This document shows positions 37,866-47,956 of a stretch of 64,000 nucleotides of DNA, piece after piece. Source of the stretch: Bacteroidota bacterium (GTDB lineage Bacteria; Bacteroidota; Bacteroidia; Chitinophagales; Chitinophagaceae); contig PSRA01000058.1 in assembly GCA_003175695.1 (NCBI GenBank), positions 1-64,000 on the forward strand. Direction: 5' to 3'. Below the pieces are notes generated by a model. It worked only from the letters and a program-made list of their open reading frames with translations. It made no database searches and was not told where the DNA came from. The position numbers were made by a program, and so were the translations under genes. The stretch's first letter is position 1. Each line of letters opens with the position of its first letter.

Positions 37866-38918
37866 CTATGGTAAAGCAGCCCATGCAAGTCCATCCGGCC
37901 CCCCACCTACATCGATATGACCAATCACCTCCAATGTTTTCAAATCAATAATAGCAACATAATTATCAGGGGTACAGGCAACAAAAACGCGCGATCCATT
38001 CGGATCCATTAAAATTCCCGCTGCACCATGACCGATAGTAAGTTTCTTTTTTTCTGTATGTGATTGTACGTCGTAGACCGATAGATCTCCTGACCCAAGT
38101 CGCGTGATAAATGCCAGCTTTCCATCTAGTGTAAATTTTAAACGATTAGCACCAGTAACTTTTGCGTCAATTTTAGATGTCATTTTTCTCGCATTCAAAT
38201 CAACGATGTATATCGATCCATCTTCGCTCGCTGCCGTCCACAGTTCATTTCCATCAGGCGTTACATCAAAACCTTCAGAGCCTCTGCCCACTGGCACAAT
38301 GGTTTGCGTCCAATCCTCTCTAGGCTTAGCATTTGGCGGGGCCATTCTTCCTGGTTGAATGAGCGTGTCTACAAAAATGCTGACGGTGCCCGAAGAAACA
38401 TTGGTTGTATAAATCCGTTTACCTTCCGGTCCGACATAAATCATATGCGTTCTGTCCTGACCCGTTCCCATACTCCAGTCAATCTTGCCAGTGCCGGGGT
38501 CATAACAACCGAAAGATTTCGATCCCTCCGCCGTAAACCAGGCTTTGCCGTTTACAAAAGTCAACCCGTGAGGGCCTAGTAGTGGTCGCGTATCTACATT
38601 GATCAGGAGTTTTTGCGCGACCAGGTCAATAATATTTATTTCATGCAAAGTTCCTCCGCCATAAATAGAAACATAGGCTGTCTTTCCGTCTGCAGATGCA
38701 ATGACTTCATGTGGATCCTGACCAACTGGAACTTTGGCCAGCACTTTAAACGTTTTGGGGTCCACTATGGCAAGTGTGTGATCAGTTTTTGAAAGAGCAA
38801 GCAAAGATGAACGTGATGAAGATTGCGCGCTGCAATTAGAGGTTGTGAAGAAGAGGAAGTTCAGTAATACGAAGGCAAATATTTGCAATCCTGACATGTG
38901 ACGACTAAATTTTTTCAT
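37866..38918 (-). CDS. YncE-like beta-propeller protein
   Basis: The 350-residue protein has a signal peptide (about 1-31, NCSAQ). It then has a seven-bladed propeller of YVTN/YncE type with repeats such as VASADGKTAYVSIYGGG, VTPDGNELWTAASEDGSI and MDPNGSRVFVACTPDNY. It should be periplasmic. Homologues bind DNA or act as surface or redox-associated proteins; no haem-binding cysteines are present. The gene is monocistronic. The function is not known. Confidence 0.85.
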   Translation of the reverse strand: MKKFSRHMSGLQIFAFVLLNFLFFTTSNCSAQSSSRSSLLALSKTDHTLAIVDPKTFKVLAKVPVGQDPHEVIASADGKTAYVSIYGGGTLHEINIIDLVAQKLLINVDTRPLLGPHGLTFVNGKAWFTAEGSKSFGCYDPGTGKIDWSMGTGQDRTHMIYVGPEGKRIYTTNVSSGTVSIFVDTLIQPGRMAPPNAKPREDWTQTIVPVGRGSEGFDVTPDGNELWTAASEDGSIYIVDLNARKMTSKIDAKVTGANRLKFTLDGKLAFITRLGSGDLSVYDVQSHTEKKKLTIGHGAAGILMDPNGSRVFVACTPDNYVAIIDLKTLEVIGHIDVGGGPDGLAWAALP

Positions 38919-38954
38919 AGCCCATGTTTTTGATGATACAAACTTATTGTATTT

Positions 38955-38968
38955 CCAAAAGAGTTGAC
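38955..38968. repeat. 14-base direct repeat, copy B
   Basis: The sequence ccaaaagagttgac is identical to 27505-27518. It is followed by gtggacagttgtccgctgac, which could fold on itself. Confidence 0.55.
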
Positions 38969-39114
38969 AGTGGACAGTTGTCCGCTGACAACCGTTTGTG
39001 CGAGGTTAGTGAAGTGTAAAGGGCCAGACTATTAATAGAAACTGACAACTATCAGCCTTTGGCGTGAAACTTAATTGGATGATCTTTGCATCAAACAAAG
39101 GGAAGGTAACTGCA

Positions 39115-39408
<294 letters not shown>

Positions 39409-39483
39409 AGAGCGAAGGGTGAGAGCGGGAGAACAGAGTGGAGAGCGTCTAACCTTCACTCTCCGCTCTGTCTCTCGCTCTCT
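39409..39483. repeat. Dispersed GAGCGGAGAGC-type hairpin, copy 5
   Basis: This is the longest copy. Arms 39421-39445 and 39460-39483 are nearly complementary, around the core ggagagcgtctaacctt shared with copies 1 and 3. It abuts the truncated aldo/keto reductase. Confidence 0.65.
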
Positions 39484-39603
39484 GGTAATATGCTGCAAAA
39501 AAAAGGCGCGATAGACATCGCACCCGTGCTAAAATCCAATATCCTATGAAAAACATATTAATAATTACAAATCATGTTCCGGACTAGGTCTATTTCAACT
39601 CCC

Positions 39604-39867
39604 TTACGCCAGATGTGGAAAACTATCTGGGGTATTTTTACCTCTACGAATTCTAATCTCATTAATAATGAGATTGAGGTCATAACAGTAAGCATCGAGT
39701 TCCCTGTCATCCAGTCCACTACAAAGCAAGGCGGTGAAGTTCTTAGTTTCAGAGATCAGTATTTCCATTAAAGTTTTCTCATCCAATTCATCTAAATGTA
39801 AATACTCTAACATTTTTGCAACATTTTCAATAAACAAAGGACAAAATCTGTTCCGGTTTTTCTCCAC
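39604..39867 (-). CDS. Small hypothetical protein
   Basis: This 87-residue frame lies 25 bases downstream of the CoA-transferase gene on the same strand. The product is rich in leucine and acidic residues and is predicted mostly helical (LDELDEKTLMEILISET, RELDAYCYDLNLIINEI). There is no signal peptide and no motif I recognise. Composition and operon-like spacing support it, but it could be spurious. Confidence 0.45.
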   Translation of the reverse strand: MEKNRNRFCPLFIENVAKMLEYLHLDELDEKTLMEILISETKNFTALLCSGLDDRELDAYCYDLNLIINEIRIRRGKNTPDSFPHLA

Positions 39868-39892
39868 GAAATGGGAGTCTTTCGTGGAATTT

Positions 39893-41209
39893 TCACCTCA
39901 ATTGGATTTGACTATCATATTCGGATTTTTCTGACACGACCGCAGTTGATTTACTAAGCTTAAAAGCAGCCTCGGATAATTTTTCCTTATGGGCAGGGTG
40001 TGCAATATCAATCAATGCCTTCGCCCTGTCCTGTAGGCTCTTCCCGTACAAATTGGCAATGCCATATTCTGTGACTACGTACTGCACATGAGCGCGTGTA
40101 GTAACAACGCCAGCACCCGGACGAAGAATCGGTACGATTTTGCTCTCGCCTCTTGTCGTTGTTGACGGCATTGCGATGATAGGCTTACCTCCTTTGGACA
40201 AACTCGCTCCCCTCATGAAATCCATTTGACCCCCCACTCCGGAATATATTTTAGGTCCTATGGAATCTGCGCAGATTTGGCCTGTGAGATCCACCTCAAT
40301 TGCGCTATTGATAGCTGTTACTTTAGGATTTTGACGAATGACATGCGTATCATTTACATACGCAATATCCAGCATTTCAACGATTGGGTTATTGTGCACA
40401 AAATCATACAGTCTCCGCGTTCCCAACATAAAACTCGAAACAATTTTATTTCTTCTCTTTGATTTCAATTCTCCAGTGATCACGCCTGCCTGGACCAGGT
40501 CAATAATTCCATCAGAAAACATTTCCGTGTGGATGCCCAACTTTTTATGAGAGCCCAACATACTTAGCACGGCATTTGGTATCTTCCCGATCCCCATTTG
40601 TAAAGTTGCTCCATCTTCTATCAGTGAGGCAACATGAGCTGCCATTTGAATGGTAAGACTATCCGGCTTTTCAATTCTTGCTTCGAGAATCGGATCATTC
40701 ACTTCTACCATGGAAGTTATCCTGCTGGAATGAATGAAGGCATCTCCAAATGTCCTTGGCATATTAGGATTCACTTGCGCAATAATACATTTTGCATTTT
40801 CCAATACTGCCGGTGCAATGTCAACAGAAGTACCTAATGAGCAATAACCATGTTCATCAGGTGGCGATACATGTATCAGCGCATAGTCGATATTGATATA
40901 TTTTTTTCTGAATAACGCCGGGATTTCACTCAAGAAAACAGGTATATAATCCGCCCTGCCTTCCTGCACGGCCTTCCGAATATTGCCGCCAACAAAGAAA
41001 CAATTGACCTTAAATACATCTGCATACTTTAATTCCGCATAGGGAGCAGCACCTTCGGTATGCATCTGGTAAATCGTGATGCTGTGTAATTCATTGGCTC
41101 TTTCAACCAATCCTTTGATTAATTGCTGAGGAGCTGCTGCGGCAGTCTGAATAAAAATACTTGACTGTGGCTTTATGAATTTGATAGCATCTTGTAAAGT
41201 CGTATACAT
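39893..41209 (-). CDS. Acetyl-CoA hydrolase/transferase family CoA-transferase
   Basis: The 438-residue cytosolic enzyme belongs to the AcH/4-hydroxybutyrate CoA-transferase family. It transfers CoA between acyl-CoA and a carboxylate such as acetate through a glutamyl-CoA thioester. The catalytic glutamate lies in NSAIEVDLTGQICADS. Other family markers are VSPPDEHGYCSLG, ATLQMGIGKIPNAVL, GGQMDFMRGA and VVTEYGIANLYGKSLQ-RA. Length is typical. It opens the stress island and would support fermentation-like acyl-CoA handling under low oxygen. Confidence 0.9.
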   Translation of the reverse strand: MYTTLQDAIKFIKPQSSIFIQTAAAAPQQLIKGLVERANELHSITIYQMHTEGAAPYAELKYADVFKVNCFFVGGNIRKAVQEGRADYIPVFLSEIPALFRKKYINIDYALIHVSPPDEHGYCSLGTSVDIAPAVLENAKCIIAQVNPNMPRTFGDAFIHSSRITSMVEVNDPILEARIEKPDSLTIQMAAHVASLIEDGATLQMGIGKIPNAVLSMLGSHKKLGIHTEMFSDGIIDLVQAGVITGELKSKRRNKIVSSFMLGTRRLYDFVHNNPIVEMLDIAYVNDTHVIRQNPKVTAINSAIEVDLTGQICADSIGPKIYSGVGGQMDFMRGASLSKGGKPIIAMPSTTTRGESKIVPILRPGAGVVTTRAHVQYVVTEYGIANLYGKSLQDRAKALIDIAHPAHKEKLSEAAFKLSKSTAVVSEKSEYDSQIQLR

Positions 41210-41249
41210 GAAATAGTGTTTTTGTGATCACTCACTCTTCTTTAACCGC

Positions 41250-41337
41250 AGGAGGGCGCAGAGAACACGCCGAAACGAGGAGGTATAACTATGATTTAAT
41301 ATGCCTCCTCGTTTCACTGCGTCCTCCGCGCCCTCCT
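41250..41337. repeat. Long nested intergenic hairpin
   Basis: The outer arms aggagggcgc (41250-41259) and gcgccctcct (41328-41337) enclose the inner arms gaaacgaggagg (41272-41283) and cctcctcgtttc (41304-41315). It lies between the first universal stress gene and the CoA-transferase. It is of another sequence type than the GAGCGG family. Confidence 0.7.
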
Positions 41338-41393
41338 GAAGTTAAAAAAACGATTGTACGGTGATCAAACATAATATTTAAGAGGCGCACGAT

Positions 41394-42218
41394 TTAAGCG
41401 AAATGTGCTATAAACACAGGACTGACATGCTCGCGAATAACCTGATCAACAAAACTGGGCCTAAAAACATTCGAAGCCATCGATCTTGAATATGACCCCG
41501 AAATGAGCATTACATTTTTCTTTTCTTCGAGCCACGCATTAAAATATTTCTTTGGATCGAAATGCAATTTGGATGCTGCGAGGCTGTTAAAATGCACTCT
41601 TGCATATTCTTCCAACAATTCTTTGTCCGGAATTTCGTCTGACCCTTCTTCTTTTACATACACAAACTCTGCCGGAAGATCCGTCAACGCAGGAAATAAA
41701 TAGGTGAATTGTTTCAATGCAAATATGGTTTCAGACTTGGCATCGTAGCCAATAGCAAGACGCTCCACTTCGTCAAAATTGTCAGGCACTATGACAACCG
41801 GGGCTTCCGTTTCACGAAGCGCTTCCTGCATGAAAAAGCTGGGATGATCCTTCAGCATTTCGGATGAAAATAACGAAGAACCTACTACAACCAGGTCCGC
41901 AAAGCGGCTTTCCTTCTTGAAAAAGTCGCGATCCCATCCTTCGGATTTCTCATGAATATGATATTTGATCCTTGCCAACTTGCAGGAGTCTGCAAATTGC
42001 TCTTTGCTTTTTTCAACCAGCGTATCTTCTTCTTCTTTCAATCTGACGTATGGTTGCGCAATTGGCGTGAAAGTGACAGGAATCAGCTCTCCAAAATCGA
42101 CCGGGGTAAAGAATATTCCTTTTACAAATAAGGGTTCTTCAGCTCGCATAAGCTTGATGAATTGAAAAGCTCCCGCGGAGAAATTATCGCCATCACATAG
42201 AAAAAGTATTTTTTTCAT
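41394..42218 (-). CDS. Universal stress protein
   Basis: The 274-residue protein resembles tandem UspA folds, one clear and one degenerate. The N terminus reads KKILFLCDGDNFSAGAFQFIKLM, and a middle segment reads DLVVVGSSLFSSEML followed by PVVIVPDNFDEVERLAIGYD. The usual ATP-binding G-x2-G-x9-G-S/T is not intact. Usp proteins raise survival under starvation, oxidant or oxygen stress. An FNR-like box lies about 82 bases upstream and is shared with the divergent P-type ATPase gene. Confidence 0.82.
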   Translation of the reverse strand: MKKILFLCDGDNFSAGAFQFIKLMRAEEPLFVKGIFFTPVDFGELIPVTFTPIAQPYVRLKEEEDTLVEKSKEQFADSCKLARIKYHIHEKSEGWDRDFFKKESRFADLVVVGSSLFSSEMLKDHPSFFMQEALRETEAPVVIVPDNFDEVERLAIGYDAKSETIFALKQFTYLFPALTDLPAEFVYVKEEGSDEIPDKELLEEYARVHFNSLAASKLHFDPKKYFNAWLEEKKNVMLISGSYSRSMASNVFRPSFVDQVIREHVSPVFIAHFA

Positions 42219-42293
42219 ATAGAATCGATTTTGACAACTGTAAAATTAGTTCAGGTTTGGGGATAGACGGATGATTATTTTCAACTTGGGAAA

Positions 42294-42305
42294 TGATAAT
42301 AGTCA
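42294..42305. promoter_or_regulatory. FNR/CRP-like box, usp and Ca-type ATPase
   Basis: The site reads TGAT-AATA-GTCA. It lies midway between divergent starts, about 82 bases before the usp start and 75 before the ATPase start. A weaker second copy (TGAT-TATT-TTCA) lies at 42272. Confidence 0.55.
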
Positions 42306-42373
42306 AGACCGAGGTAGTAGCAAAGCGATGCTAAAACGTAAATTTTGTGAACTTTGGAGAATCTATTGCGGGA

Positions 42374-44875
42374 ATGAATACTATTCAAAATACACAACGG
42401 CGCACAGGGCTGCTTCAAGCCGAGCTTGCTCCCCTGCAAAAACAATTTGGCAAGAACCAATTCAGTCTAAAACATTCCCTGGGCCCACTGAGGATTTTTT
42501 GGGAAATCATAAGGGAGCCCATGTTCATTATGCTGGGGGTTGCCTGTGCCCTCTACTTCATCCTGGGCCAGTCGAACGAAGGATTCCTAATGCTGGCTGC
42601 GATCCTTTTCGTTGCTGCGATCTCAGTTTTTCAGGAAATCAGGAGTTCCAGGGCACTTGCCGCTTTGGAACAATTGACAGAACCTTCGGTTATTGTAATC
42701 CGGGATGGGAAAGAACAATCCATTGCTTCTGAAGATCTATTGCCGGGCGATCTCATAGTAATCGAAGAAGGAAGCAGGGTACCGGCCGACGCAAAAATCG
42801 TCGAATCAAATGATTTTACTGTCAATGAATCCATACTAACAGGAGAGTCGATACCGGTTGAAAAAAATGAAAAAGAAGGGTTTAATGCCATCTTTCAGGG
42901 GACGACGATCAATACGGGAAAGTGCTTTGCAATTGTAACGGCAACAGGCAATCGAACCCGACTGGGTCAACTGGGAAAGTCAATCAGCACAATAGAATCA
43001 CCGAGGACACTTTTGCAAACTCAGATCGCGGGATTTGTAAAAACAATGGCAATAATTGGCTTCAGCGCTTTTGGTCTTATCTGGTTTCTTAACTATTTGC
43101 ATAGCAGAGATATTTTTCAAAGCCTCCTGTTAGGCCTTACAATTGCGATGTCTGCCCTTCCTGAGGAAATACCAGTTGCCTTCTCGTCTTTTATGGCTCT
43201 TGGCGCATGGCGCATGGCAAAGCTTGGGATTATTACGAAGCAACCAATGACAATTGAAAATCTTGGCGCTGTCAGTGTGATTTGTCTTGATAAGACTGGC
43301 ACAATAACGGAAAATAAAATGACGGTCAGGGCCATTTACGATTTTGAAACGGGTCAGACAGAGTATCTTGAAAATAACCATTCATTGAACCATCCGGTGC
43401 TCTTATGGCATTCGCGACTTGCAAGCGAAATGGCTCCGTTCGATTCCATGGAAAAAGCTATTGCCGAGGCATTCGATGGAAAATATGATGAAAAGGTTTA
43501 TCCAAAATTGAACATGGTTCACGAATATCCCCTCGAGGGAATTCCGCCCATGATGACTCACGTTTATCGTAATGGCAAATCAGATCTCGTCGTAGCCAAA
43601 GGAGCGCCGGAAAGAATTTTAAAAACCTGCAAATTAAGTGGCCATGAGAAGCATAAGGCAATGTTAGCCGCGCGTGACATGGCTAAGCAGGGTTTGAGAG
43701 TGCTGGGTATTTGTAGCACCGTCGACCACACTGGTGACTTTCCTGATTCGCAAGACAATTTTAATTGGAAATTCGAAGGATTCATTGGGTTGCAGGATCC
43801 ACCAAAAAAAAATGTCAAGGCTGTATTTAAGAAATGGTACGATGCAGGAATCAGAATCAAATTAGTGACAGGGGATTACGCTGAAACTTCCATGAATATT
43901 GCGAACCAGGCGGGAATAAAGAATTCAGATCATTCTATTTCAGGAGACCAGTTGATGATGGAATCGGACGAATCGATTCAGTCGATATCGAAAGACACAA
44001 ACATTTATGTTCGAATGTTCCCTGAGGCAAAACTTAAATTGATCAATGCATTGAAATCGCAGGATGAAATTGTGGCTATGACAGGGGACGGAGTTAATGA
44101 TGGTCCGGCACTCAAATCAGCGCATATCGGTTTGGCAATGGGCAATAAAGGCACCGAGATTGCCAAAGAATCAGCAGATTTGATCATTACGGATGACAAC
44201 CTGGATAAAATTACAGAAGCAATATTTCAGGGAAGGAAGATCTTTGATAATCTCAAAAAAGCAATCAGGTATATTATTTCAATCCATATTCCCATTATTC
44301 TTACGGCTTCATTACCCCTGATCCTTGCCTGGAAATATCCGAATATCTTTACACCTATTCACATCATCTTCCTTGAATTGATTATGGGTCCAACCTGTTC
44401 TATTTTTTATGAAAGAGAACCGGTGGAAAGATCAGTGATGCATTTACCCCCGAGGTCAAGAAATCAGAATATTTTTTCACTGAGAGAGCTCACGGTCAGC
44501 TTCATTCAGGGACTTATAATAGCAGGAGGACTGCTTTCCCTTTATTATTATTTCATGGAAAGGGATTTTACAATTGAGTCGGTAAGAGCGATTGTGTTTA
44601 TCACATTAATCCTGAGCAATGTCTGGCTTACTTTTGTCAACAGGTCATTTGTCGAAACCTTCAACAAAACTATATTGTACAAAAATTCATTAGCACCGCT
44701 CGTCATTTTATTATCAGCTCTATTTCTGATAGCTATTCTTCTTATCAGACCATTTCGGGAGCTATTTCAACTGGCGCCAATCAACCTTTCCCAATTCACG
44801 ACCTGCTTGGTAGTTAGTCTAATTTGTACCGGATGGTTTGAACTATACAAAGCGTTAAAGAAAGCTTTTACATAA
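42374..44875 (+). CDS. P-type cation ATPase, calcium-type
   Basis: The start at 42374 (MNTIQNTQRR) is preferred over an upstream ATG at 42347. The 833-residue pump has the cation-ATPase N-terminal domain, an actuator domain with LTGESIPVEK, the phosphorylation motif CLDKTGTITENK and the hinge TGDGVNDGPALKSAHIG. There are about ten TM helices. The TM4 motif is PEEIPVAF rather than the PEGLP of many Ca2+ pumps, so the ion is uncertain (Ca2+ or Mn2+). It overlaps the convergent second usp gene by 8 bases. A mycobacterial pump of this type, CtpF, belongs to the DosR regulon. Confidence 0.9.
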   Translation: MNTIQNTQRRTGLLQAELAPLQKQFGKNQFSLKHSLGPLRIFWEIIREPMFIMLGVACALYFILGQSNEGFLMLAAILFVAAISVFQEIRSSRALAALEQLTEPSVIVIRDGKEQSIASEDLLPGDLIVIEEGSRVPADAKIVESNDFTVNESILTGESIPVEKNEKEGFNAIFQGTTINTGKCFAIVTATGNRTRLGQLGKSISTIESPRTLLQTQIAGFVKTMAIIGFSAFGLIWFLNYLHSRDIFQSLLLGLTIAMSALPEEIPVAFSSFMALGAWRMAKLGIITKQPMTIENLGAVSVICLDKTGTITENKMTVRAIYDFETGQTEYLENNHSLNHPVLLWHSRLASEMAPFDSMEKAIAEAFDGKYDEKVYPKLNMVHEYPLEGIPPMMTHVYRNGKSDLVVAKGAPERILKTCKLSGHEKHKAMLAARDMAKQGLRVLGICSTVDHTGDFPDSQDNFNWKFEGFIGLQDPPKKNVKAVFKKWYDAGIRIKLVTGDYAETSMNIANQAGIKNSDHSISGDQLMMESDESIQSISKDTNIYVRMFPEAKLKLINALKSQDEIVAMTGDGVNDGPALKSAHIGLAMGNKGTEIAKESADLIITDDNLDKITEAIFQGRKIFDNLKKAIRYIISIHIPIILTASLPLILAWKYPNIFTPIHIIFLELIMGPTCSIFYEREPVERSVMHLPPRSRNQNIFSLRELTVSFIQGLIIAGGLLSLYYYFMERDFTIESVRAIVFITLILSNVWLTFVNRSFVETFNKTILYKNSLAPLVILLSALFLIAILLIRPFRELFQLAPINLSQFTTCLVVSLICTGWFELYKALKKAFT

Positions 44876-45722
44876 TCGTATAATCAGATGTTTGATGAAG
44901 TAATTGTGGTGGAATAGCGAGTACTGGTATTTTCATATGTGTTGCTATTCTGCTTGAATGCTTTTCACTGAAGAGATCCAACAATCCATGCTCTTTCGGG
45001 ATGATAATCAGGAGATCCAAATTGTGAAGCTGGCAGAACTCGCGCAATCCTTCAGAAATGTTTTCATTTTTAACATAATAAAATTTTGGTTTGAAGCCAC
45101 TCAATTGGTTCGCCAGCGAAATGGGCTCAGATGCTTCTTCTGAGATTGCTTTGTTTATATTCTTGCTTACGTGAACTACATGCAAAGTAGCGTTAAACGC
45201 ACTCATATGACGGCGAACGCTTTCGACAGGTTCTTCTTTTACATGATTGAGATCAGTTGCAAGGCCAATATTTTTGAATCCGTTAAAAAGGCAGCCTTCA
45301 GGTATGATAAGAATGGGGTAGTGAGAGTGCCGCAATGCAAAGAGTGCGTGGCTTCCAGCCAGGAATCTTTCAAAATTTCTGCCGGATCGTATACCCATGA
45401 CAATTGAAAAGGGTTTATATTTTTCTGCGATAACTTCTATCTGGTAATCGACCGTGCCTTCCAGCACATCAGCGGCTATCGAAATCGAATGGTTCACGCG
45501 ATTAGCCAATTCCCCGGCCACATTTTCCAGGTCGTGTTGCGCAAGGCTCACCATCTCTTCATAGGTCTGTTCAGAAACGGCTGCCTCTGCTACTGCCGCA
45601 GGAAATTGCACTACGTTGACGAGGATGAGATTCGCTTCAATGGAAGCGGCTAAAGCAGCAGCATACCGCGCTGCATTTAAAGATGATTCAGAAAAATCTA
45701 CGGATGATATAATTGTGCTCAT
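44868..45722 (-). CDS. Universal stress protein, tandem UspA
   Basis: The 284-residue protein has two UspA folds. The first (1-145) has IISSVDFSESSLNAARYAAALA and ends with GSHALFALRHSHYPILIIPEG. The second (150-284) begins GFKNIGLATDLNH and ends HSSRIATHMKIPVLAIPPQ. The first domain keeps a G-x-R-S-G-R-N-F-E-R-F-L-A-G-S nucleotide-type motif. It would act as a cytosolic stress factor. An FNR-like box sits about 80 bases upstream, in the region shared with the divergent PAS kinase. Confidence 0.88.
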   Translation of the reverse strand: MSTIISSVDFSESSLNAARYAAALAASIEANLILVNVVQFPAAVAEAAVSEQTYEEMVSLAQHDLENVAGELANRVNHSISIAADVLEGTVDYQIEVIAEKYKPFSIVMGIRSGRNFERFLAGSHALFALRHSHYPILIIPEGCLFNGFKNIGLATDLNHVKEEPVESVRRHMSAFNATLHVVHVSKNINKAISEEASEPISLANQLSGFKPKFYYVKNENISEGLREFCQLHNLDLLIIIPKEHGLLDLFSEKHSSRIATHMKIPVLAIPPQLLHQTSDYTIM

Positions 45723-45795
45723 ATTAAATTATTTTAGCTATTAAAATTACTTTTAATAGACGGCCGATGGGGATGACAGTAGTTCTGCCCGAGTT

Positions 45796-45807
45796 TGATT
45801 TTAATCA
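45796..45807. promoter_or_regulatory. FNR/CRP-like box, usp2 and PAS kinase
   Basis: The site reads TGAT-TTTA-ATCA, extended to TTGAT-N4-ATCAG. It lies about 80 bases before the usp start and 87 before the kinase start. Confidence 0.6.
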
Positions 45808-45888
45808 GGCTGCAGTTTTGTAAACTATACATTAATTTCAGCATGTGACCGATATACAATTATTATTGAAGCAAAAGATATTCAGCAT

Positions 45889-47160
45889 ATGAAAAGATTG
45901 TTCCGATCAACAGAATCTGATTATCATCAGGTGAATGCCCTTTTTGAGAACGCTACAGAAGGAATTGTTTTGACCAATGGAGAAGGCAACATCGTCCTAA
46001 TTAATCCCTCCGCTTTAAAGCTATTTCACTACGAACTCAAAGATGTACTTGGAATGCCCATTGAAACTTTGATTCCAACGAGATTTCATTCTGCGCATTC
46101 GAATTACCGGAAGGATTTTTATCAGCATCCATCTAACAGGGCGATGGGCCACGGACGCGAACTCTATGCAAGAACAAAAGACGGGTCTGAATTTCCCGTC
46201 GAAGTCAGCTTGAGTTATTATAGCCACCAGAAGGAATTATTTGTTATAGCATTTATAGTTGATATTACCTTGAGGAAGGAATCAGAAAAAGCAATGTTGA
46301 ATCAAAAGAAGAAGCTGGAGGCTATCACGGAGGATATGAGAAAGCTGAATTTTGAATTGGAAACAAAAGTTGAGCAGCGTACATTGATCCTTCGCGAAGC
46401 TTTGCAGGAACTGGAGAAATCCCAAAAAGAATTAAATGAAGCGCTTAACAAAGAAAAAGAACTGAATGAAATCAAATCCCGATTCGTATCCATGGCTTCC
46501 CACGAATTCAGAACACCATTGAGTACTATTCTCTCCTCCGCAGCTCTAATTTCAAAATATACTAAATCAGAAGACCAGGAAAAACGCGATAAGCACACTA
46601 AACGAATCAGAGATTCCGTGAAGCATTTAAATGAACTATTAGAGGATTTTCTTTCTTTGGGCAAATTGGAGGAAGGAAGGATCAATGCGCACGGAGGAGA
46701 TTTTAGTATTTCAGAATTTGCCGATGAAACGGTTGACGAAATGAAAACAATCCTGAAAGACAGACAACAAATTCATCTCAATTGTTCAGGTGCCGACCAT
46801 TTTGTTTCAGACAAACGACTGTTAAAGAATATTCTTATCAACTTGATCAGCAATTCAGTAAAGTTTTCTCCAGAGCGAGGGGGAATCTGGCTTTCAATGG
46901 AAAATCATGATGAGGAATTGGAGATAATAGTTAGGGATGAAGGTGTTGGCATTTCTGAATCGGACCAGCAACATTTATTCAGTAGCTTTTTCCGCGGTGC
47001 AAACGCAAACAATGTGGAAGGAACAGGCCTGGGTTTACATATCGTTAAAAGGTATATCGAACTTTTGCATGGTAATATTGAACTACAAAGTCAGTTGCAT
47101 AAAGGCACAACTATTACCATGAAAATTCCGGCTCTGCCTTCAGAGGATCAGCGATGCTGA
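45889..47160 (+). CDS. Soluble PAS-domain sensor histidine kinase
   Basis: The 423-residue protein has no TM helix. It has a PAS domain (about 12-130; ATEGIVLTNGEGNIVLINP) and a PAC-like end (VAFIVDITLRKESE, pattern only). A coiled coil follows (about 135-195), then HisKA with ASHEFRTPLS (phospho-acceptor H205), then HATPase_c with NSVKFSPERG, DEGVGIS and GTGLGLHIVKRY. Being cytosolic, it probably senses an internal redox, oxygen or energy signal. It has no adjacent classical regulator. The receiver-CRP gene 1.3 kb downstream is the best partner. Its 3' end overlaps the convergent RIC gene by 13 bases. Confidence 0.9.
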   Translation: MKRLFRSTESDYHQVNALFENATEGIVLTNGEGNIVLINPSALKLFHYELKDVLGMPIETLIPTRFHSAHSNYRKDFYQHPSNRAMGHGRELYARTKDGSEFPVEVSLSYYSHQKELFVIAFIVDITLRKESEKAMLNQKKKLEAITEDMRKLNFELETKVEQRTLILREALQELEKSQKELNEALNKEKELNEIKSRFVSMASHEFRTPLSTILSSAALISKYTKSEDQEKRDKHTKRIRDSVKHLNELLEDFLSLGKLEEGRINAHGGDFSISEFADETVDEMKTILKDRQQIHLNCSGADHFVSDKRLLKNILINLISNSVKFSPERGGIWLSMENHDEELEIIVRDEGVGISESDQQHLFSSFFRGANANNVEGTGLGLHIVKRYIELLHGNIELQSQLHKGTTITMKIPALPSEDQRC

Positions 47161-47900
47161 AGTAATTCTTGTTCCATCTTTATTGCTTTAGGAAAAAGTA
47201 TATTATTCTCCAGGTGTAAATGCTGGATCAGATCGTTATCAATTTCTTCCAACGTGAGCAAATTCACTTTGTGACTTGTGCATGCATTGGCTGGACTTTC
47301 ATAGTTGTTCGTCAATTCACGGATGCGATTCAAAGACCTCACAATAACCTCATGTTCATGCGTCCTCATGTCTTCGACAGGTTTGCTCAGTGTCCTGACC
47401 AGGAGACTGGCATAAGATTCCCTATTTTCATAGGCGTGCTCAATCTGTTTGATGTAAGGAAAAATCACTTCTTCTTCCTGCGCGATATGAACCAACATTT
47501 CATTGGCAAGGCTGCAAAAAATATCAGTGAGTTCCAGCAGGTAACCGTATTTCTTTTGATGCCCTTTCGTAAATGACTTCAATGATTCCATGGCTTCAGG
47601 AAGTATTGCCCTAAGGTAATCGTGATGAATGTGAACTATATAATCAGCAAGGAAACCAAGGCCCCATTTATCGAACCTCAGCATATTGGATACTGTTAAA
47701 TTCTGAGTAACCCTTTCCAGATCATCTTTAACTGCGTCAGCATCAATACCGCGAATGTTACACGCGGCTTCTAAAGGCAGTTTGGCCCCACAACAAAAGT
47801 CTATCCCATACTTACGGAAAACGGAAGCCGTCCGATAATCCCTGTTTACAATATCTGGAATATATGACTGTTTTTCAATATGGTTAAGCTGATAAATCAT
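47148..47900 (-). CDS. ric: Iron-sulfur cluster repair di-iron protein (RIC)
   Basis: I start at 47900, where the family N terminus lies (SYIPDIVNRDYRTASVFRKY). The longer frame to 48077 adds 59 unlikely residues. The N-terminal ScdA_N domain has the GIDFCCGAKLPLEAAC cysteine motif, followed by a hemerythrin-like four-helix domain with histidines in DYIVHIHHDYLR, LVHIAQEEEVIFPYI, MRTHEHEV and LIQHLHLENNILFP. RIC/YtfE proteins repair Fe-S clusters damaged by nitric oxide or oxidants. A perfect FNR-like palindrome lies about 65 bases upstream. Confidence 0.93.
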   Translation of the reverse strand: MIYQLNHIEKQSYIPDIVNRDYRTASVFRKYGIDFCCGAKLPLEAACNIRGIDADAVKDDLERVTQNLTVSNMLRFDKWGLGFLADYIVHIHHDYLRAILPEAMESLKSFTKGHQKKYGYLLELTDIFCSLANEMLVHIAQEEEVIFPYIKQIEHAYENRESYASLLVRTLSKPVEDMRTHEHEVIVRSLNRIRELTNNYESPANACTSHKVNLLTLEEIDNDLIQHLHLENNILFPKAIKMEQELLQHR

Positions 47901-47956
47901 GATTTTCGAATTGATCGGTTCTGAATTGAAATTAAGGTTAGCCTGCAGTGTCTCGA

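Noticed and set aside
42347-42373. Upstream start for the calcium-type ATPase
   Set aside because: The nine added residues look unlike family N termini. The next ATG gives a normal start.
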